Part shown: piece after piece, positions 10,991-20,070 of the stretch
Layout: every line of letters starts with the position of its first letter
Numbering within the stretch: the stretch's first letter is position 1
Assembly (NCBI RefSeq): GCF_021173085.1
Contig: NZ_CP076412.1
Location: 1,736,001-1,800,000, forward strand
DNA length: 64,000 nt
Direction of reading: 5' to 3'
From: Ralstonia wenshanensis
Lineage (GTDB): Bacteria; Pseudomonadota; Gammaproteobacteria; Burkholderiales; Burkholderiaceae
Notes under the pieces: generated by a model
What the model was told of the DNA's origin: nothing
Database searches by the model: none
What the model saw: only the letters and a program-made list of their open reading frames with translations
Program-made: the position numbers and the translations under genes

Positions 10991-11329
10991 TCAGTCGGGA
11001 GCGATGACCAATACATCGCGCTTGTCCTTCACTTGCGCCCAATGCGCATGATCGGGCAGCGGCGGTTGCACCTTGGTCAGGCGAGGCCAGTCGGCGCGAC
11101 GAGAGAGTTGTGCGTTCAAGGCGATGAAGTCCTGCTGGTCCGCAGGCACCTCAGCCACCGGAAAGATCGCGCCCACCGGGCACTCCGGTACGCAGATCGA
11201 GCAATCGATGCATTCATCCGGATCGATCACCAGAAAATTCGGGCCGGCGTGGAAGCAGTCCATGGGGCAGACGGCGACGCAGTCGGTGTATTTGCATTGA
11301 ATGCAGGACTCGGTAACTACATATGGCAT
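10991..11329 (-). CDS. fdxA: 7Fe ferredoxin FdxA
   Basis: The protein has 112 residues. The N-terminal half contains two cluster motifs: [17 protein letters not shown] for the mixed 3Fe-4S/4Fe-4S ligands, and [18 protein letters not shown] for the 4Fe-4S cluster. This is the standard pattern and length of proteobacterial FdxA, a low-potential soluble electron carrier. The C-terminal 50 residues form the charged tail usual for the family. Its electron partners are not encoded nearby; the crotonase-family gene follows in the same direction. The upstream 230 bases on the right (to the sensor kinase stop) should hold the promoter and include a small hairpin, CCTCAC-CCC-GTGAGG, at 11388-11402. Confidence 0.93.
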   Translation of the reverse strand: MPYVVTESCIQCKYTDCVAVCPMDCFHAGPNFLVIDPDECIDCSICVPECPVGAIFPVAEVPADQQDFIALNAQLSRRADWPRLTKVQPPLPDHAHWAQVKDKRDVLVIAPD

Positions 11330-11563
11330 AACTACGCGGGGTGTTCAAAACCTGTTTTAAATTCGCTCAGAATTATGCTGCATCAGGCCTCACCCCGTGA
11401 GGGGCTCACTGCGTGGGTTTGCATACACGGGAGGGAGCAGGCGCTCGACGGGGTCGGTGTTTGTGTCCAGCCCTGCAGACGCCGTCACACCCTCCGGTTC
11501 GCGCCCGCGAGCGGTTAATCCAGTGAGATTAATCGGGCGGAGGCGTGAAGCTCGTGCCAGGGT

Positions 11564-14500
11564 TTATTGCGCCTGACGCCCCCGTCCGAGCGATAGCTTT
11601 TCCAACAACAATTCAACGTTGACCGGCTTGGGCAGGTGGTCGTCGAATCCGGCGGCAATCGCGGCGTCCCGATCCTGTAGGGAGGCCAGGCCGGTGAGCG
11701 CCAACGCGTAGATACGTCGTCGCCCGCCTTCTTGTTGCCGAATGCTTCGCAGCAGCGCGTGGCCATCCGTTCCTGGCATCGCGAGATCGCTCACAAGAAT
11801 GTCGAACGAACCAGCCCCGATGCACGTCAGTGCCTCTTTGGCCCCGGAGGCTGTCTGTACCTGGGCACCCAGACTGCGAAGCAGGTAGGTCAGGGCTTCC
11901 TGAGACTGCGTGTCGTCGTCGACCAGCAGCACCGACAAACCATCCAGCCGTTCGGCTCCGTTCGCCGCGCGCCCAGCGAACGCATGCTCGTCAACCTGGG
12001 CCTGAATGAGCGGTAGGCGAACCGTCAGCCTAGTGCCTCGACCTTCGCCCTCGCTGCTTGCTGTCACGGTGCCCCCGTGCGCAGCAACCAGATGCTTGAC
12101 GATCGACAGACCCAACCCGAGCCCGCCGTATTCACGTGTTCGACTGGTATCGGACTGCATGAAGCGGTCGAACAGCTGCGGCAGCAGTTCGGGTTTCACG
12201 CCGATGCCGTTGTCCGTGACGGAAAGTTCGACCAGCGTTCCGAGGCGCGTTAAGGCGACTTCGACCCGGCCACCCTCCGGCGTGAACTTCAAAGCATTGC
12301 CGATCAGATTGGACGCCACCTGTTGCAGACGGCGCGCATCGCCACTGACGACGGCCTTGGTTTGCAAGCCGGAGGTGATCAGCGTGATTTCCTTCTTGGC
12401 CGCTGCGGGCCGATGGCCTTCCACCACGGTACGGACGGCGGCTGCAAAGTCGATGGGCTTCACATCGAGCGAGAATCGGCCGGAAGAGATCCGGGACACA
12501 TCCAGCAGGTCGTCGATCAATTCGGCCTGCAACTGGCAATGGCGCAGGATCGTCTTGATGGCATGTTGATCCTTGTTCTCGCTGGTCGCCGGATTGCGCT
12601 CGCTGGCAGCCATGAGCACTGCCGCCCAAGTTGAGATTACGTTGAGTGGCGCCCGCAGTTCGTGCGAAACGAGGCCGAGAAAGTTGTCCTTGGCAGTGTT
12701 AGCGCGTTCGGCTTCGCACCGAGCGGCCTGCGCCGTGCTGACTGCCCGCTTGAGCTCGTCGATGTCCTGGAAGGCAAGCACTGCGCCGTCGATGCGATCA
12801 TCGGCGGTACGGTAGGCGCGCACGTTGACCAGCCACCAGCGGCCCTCGCTGTCCTGGTACTCCTGCTCCAAGCCTGCCAGGCCTTGGACGGCGGACTGCA
12901 CTATGTGCTCGACATCAGCGGCCGAGAAGAGGCGGTTCAACTGTGCCAACGGCCGCCCGACGCTGTCTTCGGGCAAGCCAAACAGCGTCTGGGCCTGCGG
13001 CGAGAAATGGCGCAGGCACAATTGCCGATCAAGTAGCAGGACGGGCAGCGGGATGCCTTCGACAAGATTGCTCAAGTCGTCATTCGCCCTGTCGAGTTGA
13101 TCGTTGCGCGATTTCAGTTCGACGTTCAGGGAGCCCAGCTCCTGGTTGGCCGACTCCAGCTCTTGCTTTGCCAGCAATAACTCTTCATTGGCGCTCTGGA
13201 GTTCTTCGTTGGTGCTGAGCATCTCCTCGTTGGCAGTCCTGAGCTCCTCGTTGGCCGACTCGAATTCCGCAACCACTGTCTTGAGCTGCGCCTGTGCAGC
13301 TTCGAGTTCATCTGACAACGTGGTGACGGTACGCTCAAGTTCCTGAACGCGCGTATGGGGTGAGCCTGGGCTGGTGCTCTGTACGGCGAGCGCGTCGTCT
13401 GGCAGGCGCTCCAGCGTGACCAAGAAGTGCGGTACCAGGTCTTCGGCAACTAGCGGCAGCACGTCCAGCGCGAAGCGCGTGTCTCCAAGCGCCACGCGCT
13501 CTCGCCGGACCGGCTGGCTTGTTCGCTTGGCTTCGATCAGCGCGGTGCGCACCGTCACGTTGAGTTCCGGCTGTAACAGGCGCGGCAGCGCCAGCGACGC
13601 TTCGCCGCTCGCGGGCGCGACGAAGCCCGACACATCGCCGCAAAAGTGCACTACGTTACCGTTCTCATCGACGATGAAGCCGGGTGGCGCATACCGTTCG
13701 AGCGCGACCCGATTGGCGGCCTCAATAACCGGGTCGACGGGTTGCACACGGCGCACCGGAGGTGTGCCGCCTTGGCTCGCCCATGGCCGCAGTGCATCGA
13801 TCGGGAAGGTCGCCTGCTGCCGCTTTGCTACGGGCACCTTACGGTAGAGGTGCGGTGCGCCGGCATGCTCGAAGCCATCGACTCCCGATGCTGCCTCGGC
13901 CCGGCCAAGCAGAACGAAACCGTCTGGCCGGCAGGCGTAGTGCAGCATCTCGAGCACATGCTGCTGTGCTTCTTTGCGCAAGTAGATAAGAAGATTGCGG
14001 CAACTGATGAGCCCCATGCCGGAGAAGGGCGCGTGGGTCAGCACGTTGTGCCGTGCGAAGACACACATATCCCGGATCGACTTGCGCACGACGTAGCCTC
14101 CGGACGTCGCTGCGAAGGTGCGCTCGCGAAACGCCTCCGGCACGTCGTCCACCGCGGCAATGCCATACCTACCTGCGCGCGCAACCTCGATGGACGCCTC
14201 GTTGATGTCGGTGCCGAAAATTTGAACGCGGCGGTGTGGCGCTTCCCGGTCCAGCGCATCTTTCAGCAGCGTGGCGATGGTGTAGACCTCCTCGCCTGTC
14301 GAGCAGGCAGGCACCCATACGCGGATCGGATCGTGCTTCAGTTCCAGAAGGGCTGGTATCACCGTTTGCCTGAGCACGTTGACGAACTCGACATCGCGGA
14401 AGAACGCGGTTACGCCAATGAGAATGTCATCTCGCAGTGCTTCGGCTTCCCGCGCATCCCCGCGCAGCAACTGCAGGTAGCCGCCTACGTCGCGGTCCTT

Positions 14501-15226
14501 CTGTAGCAGCACACGGCGCAAGAATCGACGACGCAGGTTGACGTCCTTGACGTAGCTGAGGTTGATACCGGTCTTTTGCTGCACGACGGCGAGCGCAGTG
14601 CCGAGGGCGTCGGCGTCGCCTGCCTGGGCGTTGGCGGTCTCGGGTTGGGGCGCTTCACCAAAGCGCCGGACCAGGCACTGGGCTATGTCTTCCGGTGGCA
14701 ACACCTCGTCGACCAGACCGGTGTCGATTGCCGCGGCCGGCATGCTTTGTTGGCTGGCCGACTGCGGCTGCTGGGCGATGACGAAGCCGCCGGAGGCTTT
14801 AAGGTCGACAAGGCCGCTGGCTCCATCTTGACCAATGCCGGAAAGGATGACCGCTGCGCCGTTGACGTCGGGATCCTGGGCGAGCGACGCCAAGCAGGCA
14901 TCGATCGGCAGGTGAAGGCCAGCCTGCCGGCGCGTGAGCCGGAAATGACCGTCAAGTGCAATCACACCGGCGTTCTCGGGCAGCACATAGAACCGGTCGT
15001 GTTCGATTTTGCGCAGATGAACGAGTCTTTCAACCGGCATGCGCGAATCCGCTTGGAGGATGCCGGCCAGTTGGCTCTCTTGGTTCGGGTCGAGATGCGT
15101 AATGACGAGTACCGCGAACCCAGGGTTTTCTGGCAGCGCGGCCGCAATCGTACGCAACGCATCCAGGCTACCTGCCGATCCTCCCAGCACCACCACCCGC
15201 AACAGCTCCGAAGGCATTGACGCCAC
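11564..15226 (-). CDS. Hybrid CheB-CheR-PAS-histidine kinase-receiver protein
   Basis: This giant sensor has about 1220 residues. I prefer the GTG at 15226 because AGGAG lies 7 bases before it; a frame extension to ATG 15277 has no ribosome binding site. Domains in order: CheB methylesterase (about 8-190; GGSAGS nucleophile, THLDPNQES, SGIGQDGASG), CheR methyltransferase (about 220-480; SAM motif VPACSTGEEVYTIA, then SCRNLLIYL), a PAS-like segment, a coiled coil (about 628-715; repeating SANEEL/TNEEL heptads), a second PAS (about 718-822), HisKA with SHELRAP near 854, HATPase with NLIGNALKF and GLGLGLS, and a receiver with phospho-acceptor SDLAMPG near 1145. No transmembrane segment is seen, so it is cytoplasmic. 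Signal and output are unknown, and there is no partner regulator next to it. Confidence 0.93.
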   Translation of the reverse strand: MASMPSELLRVVVLGGSAGSLDALRTIAAALPENPGFAVLVITHLDPNQESQLAGILQADSRMPVERLVHLRKIEHDRFYVLPENAGVIALDGHFRLTRRQAGLHLPIDACLASLAQDPDVNGAAVILSGIGQDGASGLVDLKASGGFVIAQQPQSASQQSMPAAAIDTGLVDEVLPPEDIAQCLVRRFGEAPQPETANAQAGDADALGTALAVVQQKTGINLSYVKDVNLRRRFLRRVLLQKDRDVGGYLQLLRGDAREAEALRDDILIGVTAFFRDVEFVNVLRQTVIPALLELKHDPIRVWVPACSTGEEVYTIATLLKDALDREAPHRRVQIFGTDINEASIEVARAGRYGIAAVDDVPEAFRERTFAATSGGYVVRKSIRDMCVFARHNVLTHAPFSGMGLISCRNLLIYLRKEAQQHVLEMLHYACRPDGFVLLGRAEAASGVDGFEHAGAPHLYRKVPVAKRQQATFPIDALRPWASQGGTPPVRRVQPVDPVIEAANRVALERYAPPGFIVDENGNVVHFCGDVSGFVAPASGEASLALPRLLQPELNVTVRTALIEAKRTSQPVRRERVALGDTRFALDVLPLVAEDLVPHFLVTLERLPDDALAVQSTSPGSPHTRVQELERTVTTLSDELEAAQAQLKTVVAEFESANEELRTANEEMLSTNEELQSANEELLLAKQELESANQELGSLNVELKSRNDQLDRANDDLSNLVEGIPLPVLLLDRQLCLRHFSPQAQTLFGLPEDSVGRPLAQLNRLFSAADVEHIVQSAVQGLAGLEQEYQDSEGRWWLVNVRAYRTADDRIDGAVLAFQDIDELKRAVSTAQAARCEAERANTAKDNFLGLVSHELRAPLNVISTWAAVLMAASERNPATSENKDQHAIKTILRHCQLQAELIDDLLDVSRISSGRFSLDVKPIDFAAAVRTVVEGHRPAAAKKEITLITSGLQTKAVVSGDARRLQQVASNLIGNALKFTPEGGRVEVALTRLGTLVELSVTDNGIGVKPELLPQLFDRFMQSDTSRTREYGGLGLGLSIVKHLVAAHGGTVTASSEGEGRGTRLTVRLPLIQAQVDEHAFAGRAANGAERLDGLSVLLVDDDTQSQEALTYLLRSLGAQVQTASGAKEALTCIGAGSFDILVSDLAMPGTDGHALLRSIRQQEGGRRRIYALALTGLASLQDRDAAIAAGFDDHLPKPVNVELLLEKLSLGRGRQAQ

Positions 15227-15641
15227 GTCTGCACTCCTACCTTGTTGTAAAACGTCGGCGCAGTCTATCCCGGCCATTTACGCGCATCAACCATACGGGA
15301 CGCTCCTCACGCCTATGCATGGTGCAGGTATCTCGGCGGTGACGTTGCGAGTGTTCGAGAGTGACGCTGAAGCCGTGTTTGCTTGCCAGATCGCTCCCCA
15401 TGCCGCGCCGACGCCCGTGCCCGCGCAGTTGAGGATCAGCCACCGCCCGTGCGTGGGCGATGGCGCCGCTGGCCGATGTGAGCCGCCAGGAGAGGATGCG
15501 GGGAACGTCCCGATCTCTTCGGCGGGGCGGAGCGGGATACAGAGAAACTGAGGTGGTTGCGGGAGCGGGAACGGGCCCTGTAGGTCACTGGTGCGTGCGC
15601 CCAGCAGTAACGGTGCTGCCCCGGACTGCCGATCGGCGAAA
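15227..15641. other. Intergenic stretch, no gene supported
   Basis: This region lies upstream of the hybrid kinase and downstream of the small-gene patch. Minus-strand frames of 68 and 146 codons cross it, but their composition is arginine- and proline-rich shadow-like sequence without ribosome binding sites. It should contain the kinase promoter. I see no clear terminator. Confidence 0.45.
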
Positions 15642-15926
15642 CTACGCGGAAACCATTGACTGGCCCGGGATAAATCCATCAATGATGGCTTCCGCCATCT
15701 TCGTTGCCGCCCGTCTGGCGATACCAACGCTCTCCCAATGATCAGCCTGCAGCGCGAAAATACGAGAATGCTCGGTACTGGGAGGCATCCCTTCCTGGCA
15801 AATCAACACGGAAGCACTGTAAGACCGATCGGGACGCCGCTCATGCCATTCACGAGGCGGGTCAAAGAGGTAGATCAGGGGGTAAACATCGAACCCCTTA
15901 TAGCGGCAAGTCGGATAGGCATCCAC
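15642..15926 (-). CDS. Hypothetical 94-residue protein, paralogue A
   Basis: The GTG start at 15926 is supported by GGAG six bases upstream, the same spacing as its paralogue at 16454-16738. Both proteins are exactly 94 residues and align without gaps, with 44 identical positions by hand count. Conserved blocks are YKGFDVYPLIY (residues 9-19), RPDRSYSASVLIC (31-43), EHSRIF (52-57) and WESVGIARRAA (64-74), ending in IDGFIPGQS. The pattern suggests two or three beta strands followed by an amphipathic helix. There is no signal peptide or membrane segment. I do not recognise the family and assign no function. Confidence 0.7.
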   Translation of the reverse strand: MDAYPTCRYKGFDVYPLIYLFDPPREWHERRPDRSYSASVLICQEGMPPSTEHSRIFALQADHWESVGIARRAATKMAEAIIDGFIPGQSMVSA

Positions 15927-16023
15927 AGCAATCTCCGTTGAAAAGGGGTGGCCTCACTGTACGCTCTTTCCGCTTGCTCCATTGAACTATCCGCGAACGA
16001 GCGAATGCGGATTGCGCGGCCAT

Positions 16024-16368
16024 TCATGCGCCCCGTGATCCGGCTGGTTTGAGGTCTCCTTGCCAAGGCTGCACGTGCATATCGAGGGTATGGTCACCTT
16101 GTGCGGTTTTCGCGTGGAGGCTGTCTCGGATAACTTGCGCGATGGCCAGGCGACACAAGCTTTCAATGCCGCCCATGGCTGCCGAGACTAGATCCGGCGC
16201 GCTTGCCAACACCCTGAAGGACCGCCTTCCTTCCCCCACGAAACTGGTGAATTGGACGCAGTTCGGCTCTCCATCGCGGACAAAGCCCACAGTGATGGAG
16301 TACGCCATGCCTTTTGGCGCCCCGGGGAGTGTGCAGAGAAAGCTGGTCTTGTCGGTCGCATGATTCAT
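16024..16368 (-). CDS. Hypothetical protein between the two paralogues
   Basis: The protein has 114 residues from the ATG at 16368 (MNHATDKTSFLCTL), with the weak ribosome-binding-like sequence AGGAAGCAAG upstream. It has no signal peptide and no membrane segment. It looks like a small mixed alpha/beta protein: MAYSITVGFVRDGEPNCVQF is followed by SFRVLASAPDLVSAAMGGIE and a helical C-terminal half. It does not align with the neighbouring 94-residue pair, although it sits between them in the same direction, 97 bases upstream of A and 85 bases downstream of B. No function can be proposed. Confidence 0.6.
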   Translation of the reverse strand: MNHATDKTSFLCTLPGAPKGMAYSITVGFVRDGEPNCVQFTSFVGEGRRSFRVLASAPDLVSAAMGGIESLCRLAIAQVIRDSLHAKTAQGDHTLDMHVQPWQGDLKPAGSRGA

Positions 16369-16453
16369 CTTGCTTCCTGGTTTGTCATGCGAGCAACGCG
16401 CCTCGCCAACGCAATATCAATACAGCAAGGGCTACAGAAACACGTTGCACCCC

Positions 16454-16738
16454 TTACAGCGACGCCACCGATTCGCCGGGTACCAGGCCATTGATGACGT
16501 CCTCGCCGAACTTCAGCGCCCCCCGCCTCGCGGTGCCGACATTCTCCCAAACGGTGGGTGTCATTCGAAAAACGCGCGAGTGCTCGGCTCCTGGTTGATG
16601 ACCTGCTAGGCAGATCACCACAGATGCGTTGAATGTACGATCGGCACGCTTGCGCGGCCAAGACTGGGCCATCTCGGTCCTGTAAACCAATGGATACAGG
16701 TCGAAACCCTTGTACGTGGCTGACGGGCTTGCATTCAT
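16454..16738 (-). CDS. Hypothetical 94-residue protein, paralogue B
   Basis: The ATG at 16738 has GGAG six bases upstream. The longer frame to 16807 lacks such a site and is not matched by paralogue A. It shares YKGFDLYPLVY, RADRTFNASVVIC, EHSRVF, WENVGTARRGALKF and the ending GLVPGES with the protein at 15642-15926, over the same 94-residue length. The pair therefore arose by duplication, with the unrelated 114-residue gene lying between. The chance that both are spurious is small, because the two reading frames retain protein-level similarity. The family is not recognised. Confidence 0.72.
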   Translation of the reverse strand: MNASPSATYKGFDLYPLVYRTEMAQSWPRKRADRTFNASVVICLAGHQPGAEHSRVFRMTPTVWENVGTARRGALKFGEDVINGLVPGESVASL

Positions 16739-16832
16739 AAATGGCTCCAACCGATGGTGGACGTGATCGATACCCGGCTGGATATCGACATTGACTGGCC
16801 ACAGCAATCTGCTGATTGGCCGGGGCAGTTAG

Positions 16833-17159
16833 TTATGAGTCCGCCCCCAAATGATCGACGGTGATCACGAGCATCCGATCTCCACGGTCCGCTTGGGCAT
16901 GCACGCCCAACTGCGCCCGTAGAAAACGGTCAAGCATGCGCTGCAACTGACCGAGGTCTTGCCGGTCTGCGTGCATCAACTGATTCATGGCATCGTGCGC
17001 AAACGCGATCGTCAACGTCCTCACGTGCCAGATACGGCTATCGAACTGAGGCACTTGCCAGTTTGCGCCGAGCACACTCGGTTCGAAGAGCCAGGTCCGC
17101 ACATCCTGCCCGGTAATTTCATCGAGCACCGGCTTGGTAAACGCGACAAGGTCGAGCAT
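16833..17159 (-). CDS. Hypothetical protein
   Basis: The protein has 108 residues from the ATG at 17159, which has GGAG seven bases upstream; the preceding GTG codon is also in frame. The sequence opens MLDLVAFTKPVLDEITGQDV and later reads IWHVRTLTIAFAHDAMNQLM, then a helical tail rich in Gln, Arg and Leu. There is no signal peptide or membrane segment. It is the first of four minus-strand small genes (to 15642), spaced by 85-97 bases, which may be expressed together. No family recognised. Confidence 0.6.
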   Translation of the reverse strand: MLDLVAFTKPVLDEITGQDVRTWLFEPSVLGANWQVPQFDSRIWHVRTLTIAFAHDAMNQLMHADRQDLGQLQRMLDRFLRAQLGVHAQADRGDRMLVITVDHLGADS

Positions 17160-17300
17160 CACGGATCTCCATGACTTACATCGCCAGTCGGAGCATCAAC
17201 GGGCAAGCGTCCGTGTGCGGAGCATGAGAATGGTGGGGCTCACTGTACTCCCATATATGCACGGCTGCGTGTCGGGGCTAGCGCCAGATGAGTGAGCGAC

Positions 17301-17332
17301 GAAAAAAAACCCCGCGTAGCGAGGTTTTTTTA
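17301..17332 (-). terminator. Intrinsic terminator of cspA
   Basis: Read on the minus strand, AACCTCGC and GCGGGGTT form a stem with one mismatch around a short loop, followed by a run of Ts. It sits about 17 bases after the cspA stop. Confidence 0.75.
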
Positions 17333-17348
17333 TTGCGCGCGATAGCGA

Positions 17349-17552
17349 TCAGTTCGCCGTAATCTTGGTCGCGACCGGGCCTTTTTGGCCTACGCCCGAT
17401 ACAAAGCTGACTTTCTGCCCCTCTTGAAGCGACTTGAACCCATTGCCCTGAACTTCAGAGAAATGAGCAAACAGATCATTGCCGCCTGCGTCAGGGGTGA
17501 TGAAGCCGAAGCCCTTGGAGTCGTTGAACCACTTTACGATACCGGTTTCCAT
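17349..17552 (-). CDS. cspA: Cold-shock protein (CspA family)
   Basis: The protein has 67 residues from the ATG at 17552, with AAGGAA just upstream; the longer frame to 17603 adds a non-family leader. It has both RNA-binding motifs of the cold-shock domain, KGFGFI (RNP1) and DLFAHF (RNP2, here with Phe in place of Val), within a single five-strand OB fold that opens [18 protein letters not shown]. Such proteins bind single-stranded RNA or DNA and act as RNA chaperones. The Burkholderiales carry several copies, and whether this one is cold-induced is not readable from the sequence. A long untranslated leader is possible, since the next gene to the right starts about 700 bases away. Confidence 0.93.
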   Translation of the reverse strand: METGIVKWFNDSKGFGFITPDAGGNDLFAHFSEVQGNGFKSLQEGQKVSFVSGVGQKGPVATKITAN

Positions 17553-18246
17553 GTTGGATTCCTTAAATGTTCTGGTCGAGCCCATGCTCACCAGGCATGA
17601 CAATCAAGGAAGGAACAATGAGAAAAAGGTGTCGCCTAGCGTGACAACCCAGAACATCGGAGTAACCGCTTGAAAAGCCTGCGACGCAAGGTGTACCGGC
17701 ATCGCCAGGTTCTGTCAATTGAAAAGGAGGTAAACCCGGAAATAAGTCGTGAATGTGGATGGGGCCGCTCTTTGCAACCATTCCATGTTGTCCATACGCC
17801 GCCGCGTTCGGTTGTGAAGGTCGAGCAGTGGCATTCCATTGCTACCCGCAACGCGAGCCATTGAGGGGCCCAGAGAGCAGTGATTGCGAGAAGCTGTTAC
17901 TATGCGCAACCTTTACCCGTTCTTCGAATCGATCGGGCTGGGTGCCCGGCAAAGACGACTCATCAAACGCTGGCCACCCGTCGGGCGTACACCCGAATCA
18001 TCTTGGGCCGCACGGCTCATCACCTACCTGACCGGCGGTTTATCCGCTCCGTACCCAGCGCGCATGTACTAGGCGTGCCAGCCTACGCAAGTACGGTCAC
18101 CTCGTTGCCAATCGCTTGCTCCGTGCATTTGTATGCATGACCCAAAGGCGTTGGCCCTACCCATCGTGGCGTAGCTCATCAGCAGGAACTGGTTTGCTCA
18201 GGCGCTTCATGCCTGCATCAGCGCTCGCCCGAAATCTAGCAGTGTA
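17553..18246. other. Mostly non-coding stretch upstream of cspA
   Basis: About 690 bases without a well-supported gene. The left end should contain the cspA promoter and leader. A plus-strand frame at 17902-18072 (starting MRNLYPFFESIG) is 56 codons long but lacks a ribosome binding site and any recognisable feature, so I do not call it. Other frames here are shadow-like. Confidence 0.45.
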
Positions 18247-18477
18247 TTGAACAAAATCGACTCCCCGTACACGGTGTCCGTGTACCCAATTGAACAAGAA
18301 CCAGGCGTCTGGTTTGCCACCTACCTCATCAATGAGTACAGGGATGGCACGGAACGCATCCTCGCCAACGTCTCGATGCGTCACAACGTACATGGCACGG
18401 AAGCGCTTGCAAGGAATGCTGCACGGCTTGCAGGAAGGGCTGCCATCGCACGCTTGGCGCCCCATCACAAGAACTGA
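18247..18477 (+). CDS. Hypothetical small protein
   Basis: The protein has 76 residues from a TTG start, so the exact start is uncertain. The composition looks protein-like: SPYTVSVYPIEQEPGVWFAT suggests beta strands, and HGTEALARNAARLAGRAAIA an amphipathic helix. That strand-strand-helix layout is common among small uncharacterised Burkholderiaceae proteins. An overlapping 178-codon minus-strand frame exists but is less protein-like. No function proposed. Confidence 0.45.
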   Translation: MNKIDSPYTVSVYPIEQEPGVWFATYLINEYRDGTERILANVSMRHNVHGTEALARNAARLAGRAAIARLAPHHKN

Positions 18478-18558
18478 ACCGCCAAAGCCGCCCCGCGCGG
18501 CTTTTCCGCTTGCGGCAAGAGCAGGCGCAACCCAGCTGTCAACCGGAAGGAAATCACC

Positions 18559-18813
18559 ATGTCTGTTAGCGAAGAGTGGGAAGAGCTGCATCTGACGCCC
18601 GAGGGCTGGAAAGATGGCAGCTATCGACACGTACCGGGTGATGCCGTCATCGTCGCGCCACCGGCCAATGATGTACTGACGGTGCGCAGGCATGTTGCTG
18701 CCGTCTATGGTGGGCCGTCACGCGTGACAGAAGACAGAACACCGCGCACCGATGATATGAATCAGATCGAGCAATTGCTGTTGAAGTACGGTGCTCCTGT
18801 CTTTGGCGTCTAG
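18559..18813 (+). CDS. Hypothetical small protein
   Basis: The protein has 84 residues from the ATG at 18559, preceded by AAGGAA with suitable spacing. It opens MSVSEEWEELHLTPEGW and contains a block DAVIVAPPANDVLTVRRHV. It is acidic at the N-terminus and has no signal peptide or membrane segment. It lies 81 bases after the 76-residue gene and 69 bases before the next small gene, all on the plus strand. Not recognised. Confidence 0.55.
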   Translation: MSVSEEWEELHLTPEGWKDGSYRHVPGDAVIVAPPANDVLTVRRHVAAVYGGPSRVTEDRTPRTDDMNQIEQLLLKYGAPVFGV

Positions 18814-18882
18814 ACGAAAGACGAAGCGTACGAATGCTCTTCGCGCTACATCGCGCCCACGTTATTTAAGAGAGGAATTGGC

Positions 18883-19095
18883 ATGACACTCTGCCGCGCT
18901 TGCCTTGCGATTGAAGTCCACCGACTTGGTGCGTCCGGTCATGCCTTCTTACGAATCACCGATACCCAAAGAATCAAGGCGTCCAAGACCGCGGCCGTCA
19001 CGGTGAGCACGTTCACATGCCGCACGTGCGGGGCGAGCTGGACGTATCGCGAAGGGAAAAGCGTGCCCAACCCGGGTTGGTCGCTCGAGCCGTAA
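18883..19095 (+). CDS. Hypothetical small protein with Cys pairs
   Basis: The protein has 70 residues from the ATG at 18883, with AGAGAGGAA about 8 bases upstream. It has a Cys-x-x-Cys near the start (LCRAC) and a second one (TCRTCGASW) near residue 48, the arrangement of a small zinc ribbon. The tail reads YREGKSVPNPGWSLEP. It may bind a metal, but nothing shows its role. It is the last of three plus-strand small genes before the acyltransferase. Confidence 0.55.
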   Translation: MTLCRACLAIEVHRLGASGHAFLRITDTQRIKASKTAAVTVSTFTCRTCGASWTYREGKSVPNPGWSLEP

Positions 19096-19191
19096 GCGCC
19101 TTCATAGGTTCGCTAGCCCCCGGCGTCCTGGTCGAGGCTCTGAGAAATGCCTGGCAGCAAGTCAGCCAAATGACTCCTGGAGTGCAACACC

Positions 19192-20070
19192 GTGCATCGC
19201 CCATCCCAATTCGCTCAGCGCGCGCTACCTGTTCTCTTGAGGCTGTTTTCCTCGCTGCCATTACGCATCATCCACGGCATCGGGCGCGCGGGCGGGCGGC
19301 TTCTCTATGCCTTACCCGGCGGATATCGCCGTCATGTCCAGCGCAATGCTGCGCAGGCCGGATTCAATGCGCCCCGCTTTGCGCGGCAGGCAGCAGCGGA
19401 AACCGGTGCAATGATGAGCGAACTGCCGAGGGTTTGGTTTCGTAGCGATGCGTGCATGGCCCAGGTGATTTGCGAGGACTGGAACGTCATCCAGGAGGCA
19501 TTGGCCGAGCGCAATGGGCTCATCATGCTCACCCCCCACCTGGGTTGTTTTGAGTTGGCCGCACGCTATGCGGCACAACGCATTCCGCTAACAATCATGT
19601 TTCGCCCGCATCGCAAAGCCTTGCTGCGCGGCTTGCTGGATGCCGTGCGCGAGACTTCGAACTTGAAGGCAGTGCCAGCAACATCTGAAGGCGTGCGATC
19701 GTTCGTACGCGCATTGCGCCAGGGTGATGCGGTCGGCCTTCTTCCCGATCAGGCCCCAAAGGGCGACGGTGTGTGGGTTCCGTTCTTTGGCCGGCCGGCG
19801 TACACCATGACGCTGCCGGGCAAACTCGCCAAGCAGACGAACGCAGCCCTCATTATTGCCGCCGGCGAGCGCCTGCCCGGCGGGCGCGGCTGGCGGATGC
19901 ACGTGAAGCGCCTGACTGGCCCGCTTCCCGATGGCGCCGAAGCGCAGGCCGCATGGATCAATGCAAAAATGGAAGAGATGGTCAGGCGTTTTCCTCAGCA
20001 ATACCTGTGGGGCTACAACCGATACAAGGTGCCTGCCGGTGCGCCATCGGCTCCTACGGCCACTGTATAG
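19192..20070 (+). CDS. Lipid A biosynthesis (LpxL/HtrB-family) acyltransferase
   Basis: The protein has 292 residues from a GTG start. It has an N-terminal amphipathic or membrane-anchoring stretch and the acyltransferase core. The catalytic H-x4-E motif is HLGCFE (His near 116, Glu near 121), after GLIMLTPHLG. Later blocks are FRPHRK, LLPDQAPKGDGVWVPFFG and PQQYLWGYNRYK, all standard for the LpxL/LpxM/HtrB family. These enzymes add secondary acyl chains to Kdo2-lipid IVA at the inner membrane. Whether it transfers laurate, myristate or another chain cannot be told. The gene stands alone and has no lpx neighbour. An acyltransferase for another lipid, such as an ornithine lipid or a polyketide-linked one, is a weaker alternative. 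Confidence 0.85.
   Translation: MHRPSQFAQRALPVLLRLFSSLPLRIIHGIGRAGGRLLYALPGGYRRHVQRNAAQAGFNAPRFARQAAAETGAMMSELPRVWFRSDACMAQVICEDWNVIQEALAERNGLIMLTPHLGCFELAARYAAQRIPLTIMFRPHRKALLRGLLDAVRETSNLKAVPATSEGVRSFVRALRQGDAVGLLPDQAPKGDGVWVPFFGRPAYTMTLPGKLAKQTNAALIIAAGERLPGGRGWRMHVKRLTGPLPDGAEAQAAWINAKMEEMVRRFPQQYLWGYNRYKVPAGAPSAPTATV

Noticed and set aside
17902-18072. 56-codon plus-strand frame upstream of the 76-residue gene
   Set aside because: No ribosome binding site and no recognisable sequence; composition is ambiguous.
18157-18693. 178-codon minus frame opposite two small plus-strand genes
   Set aside because: The plus-strand frames have better starts and ribosome binding sites and more protein-like composition.
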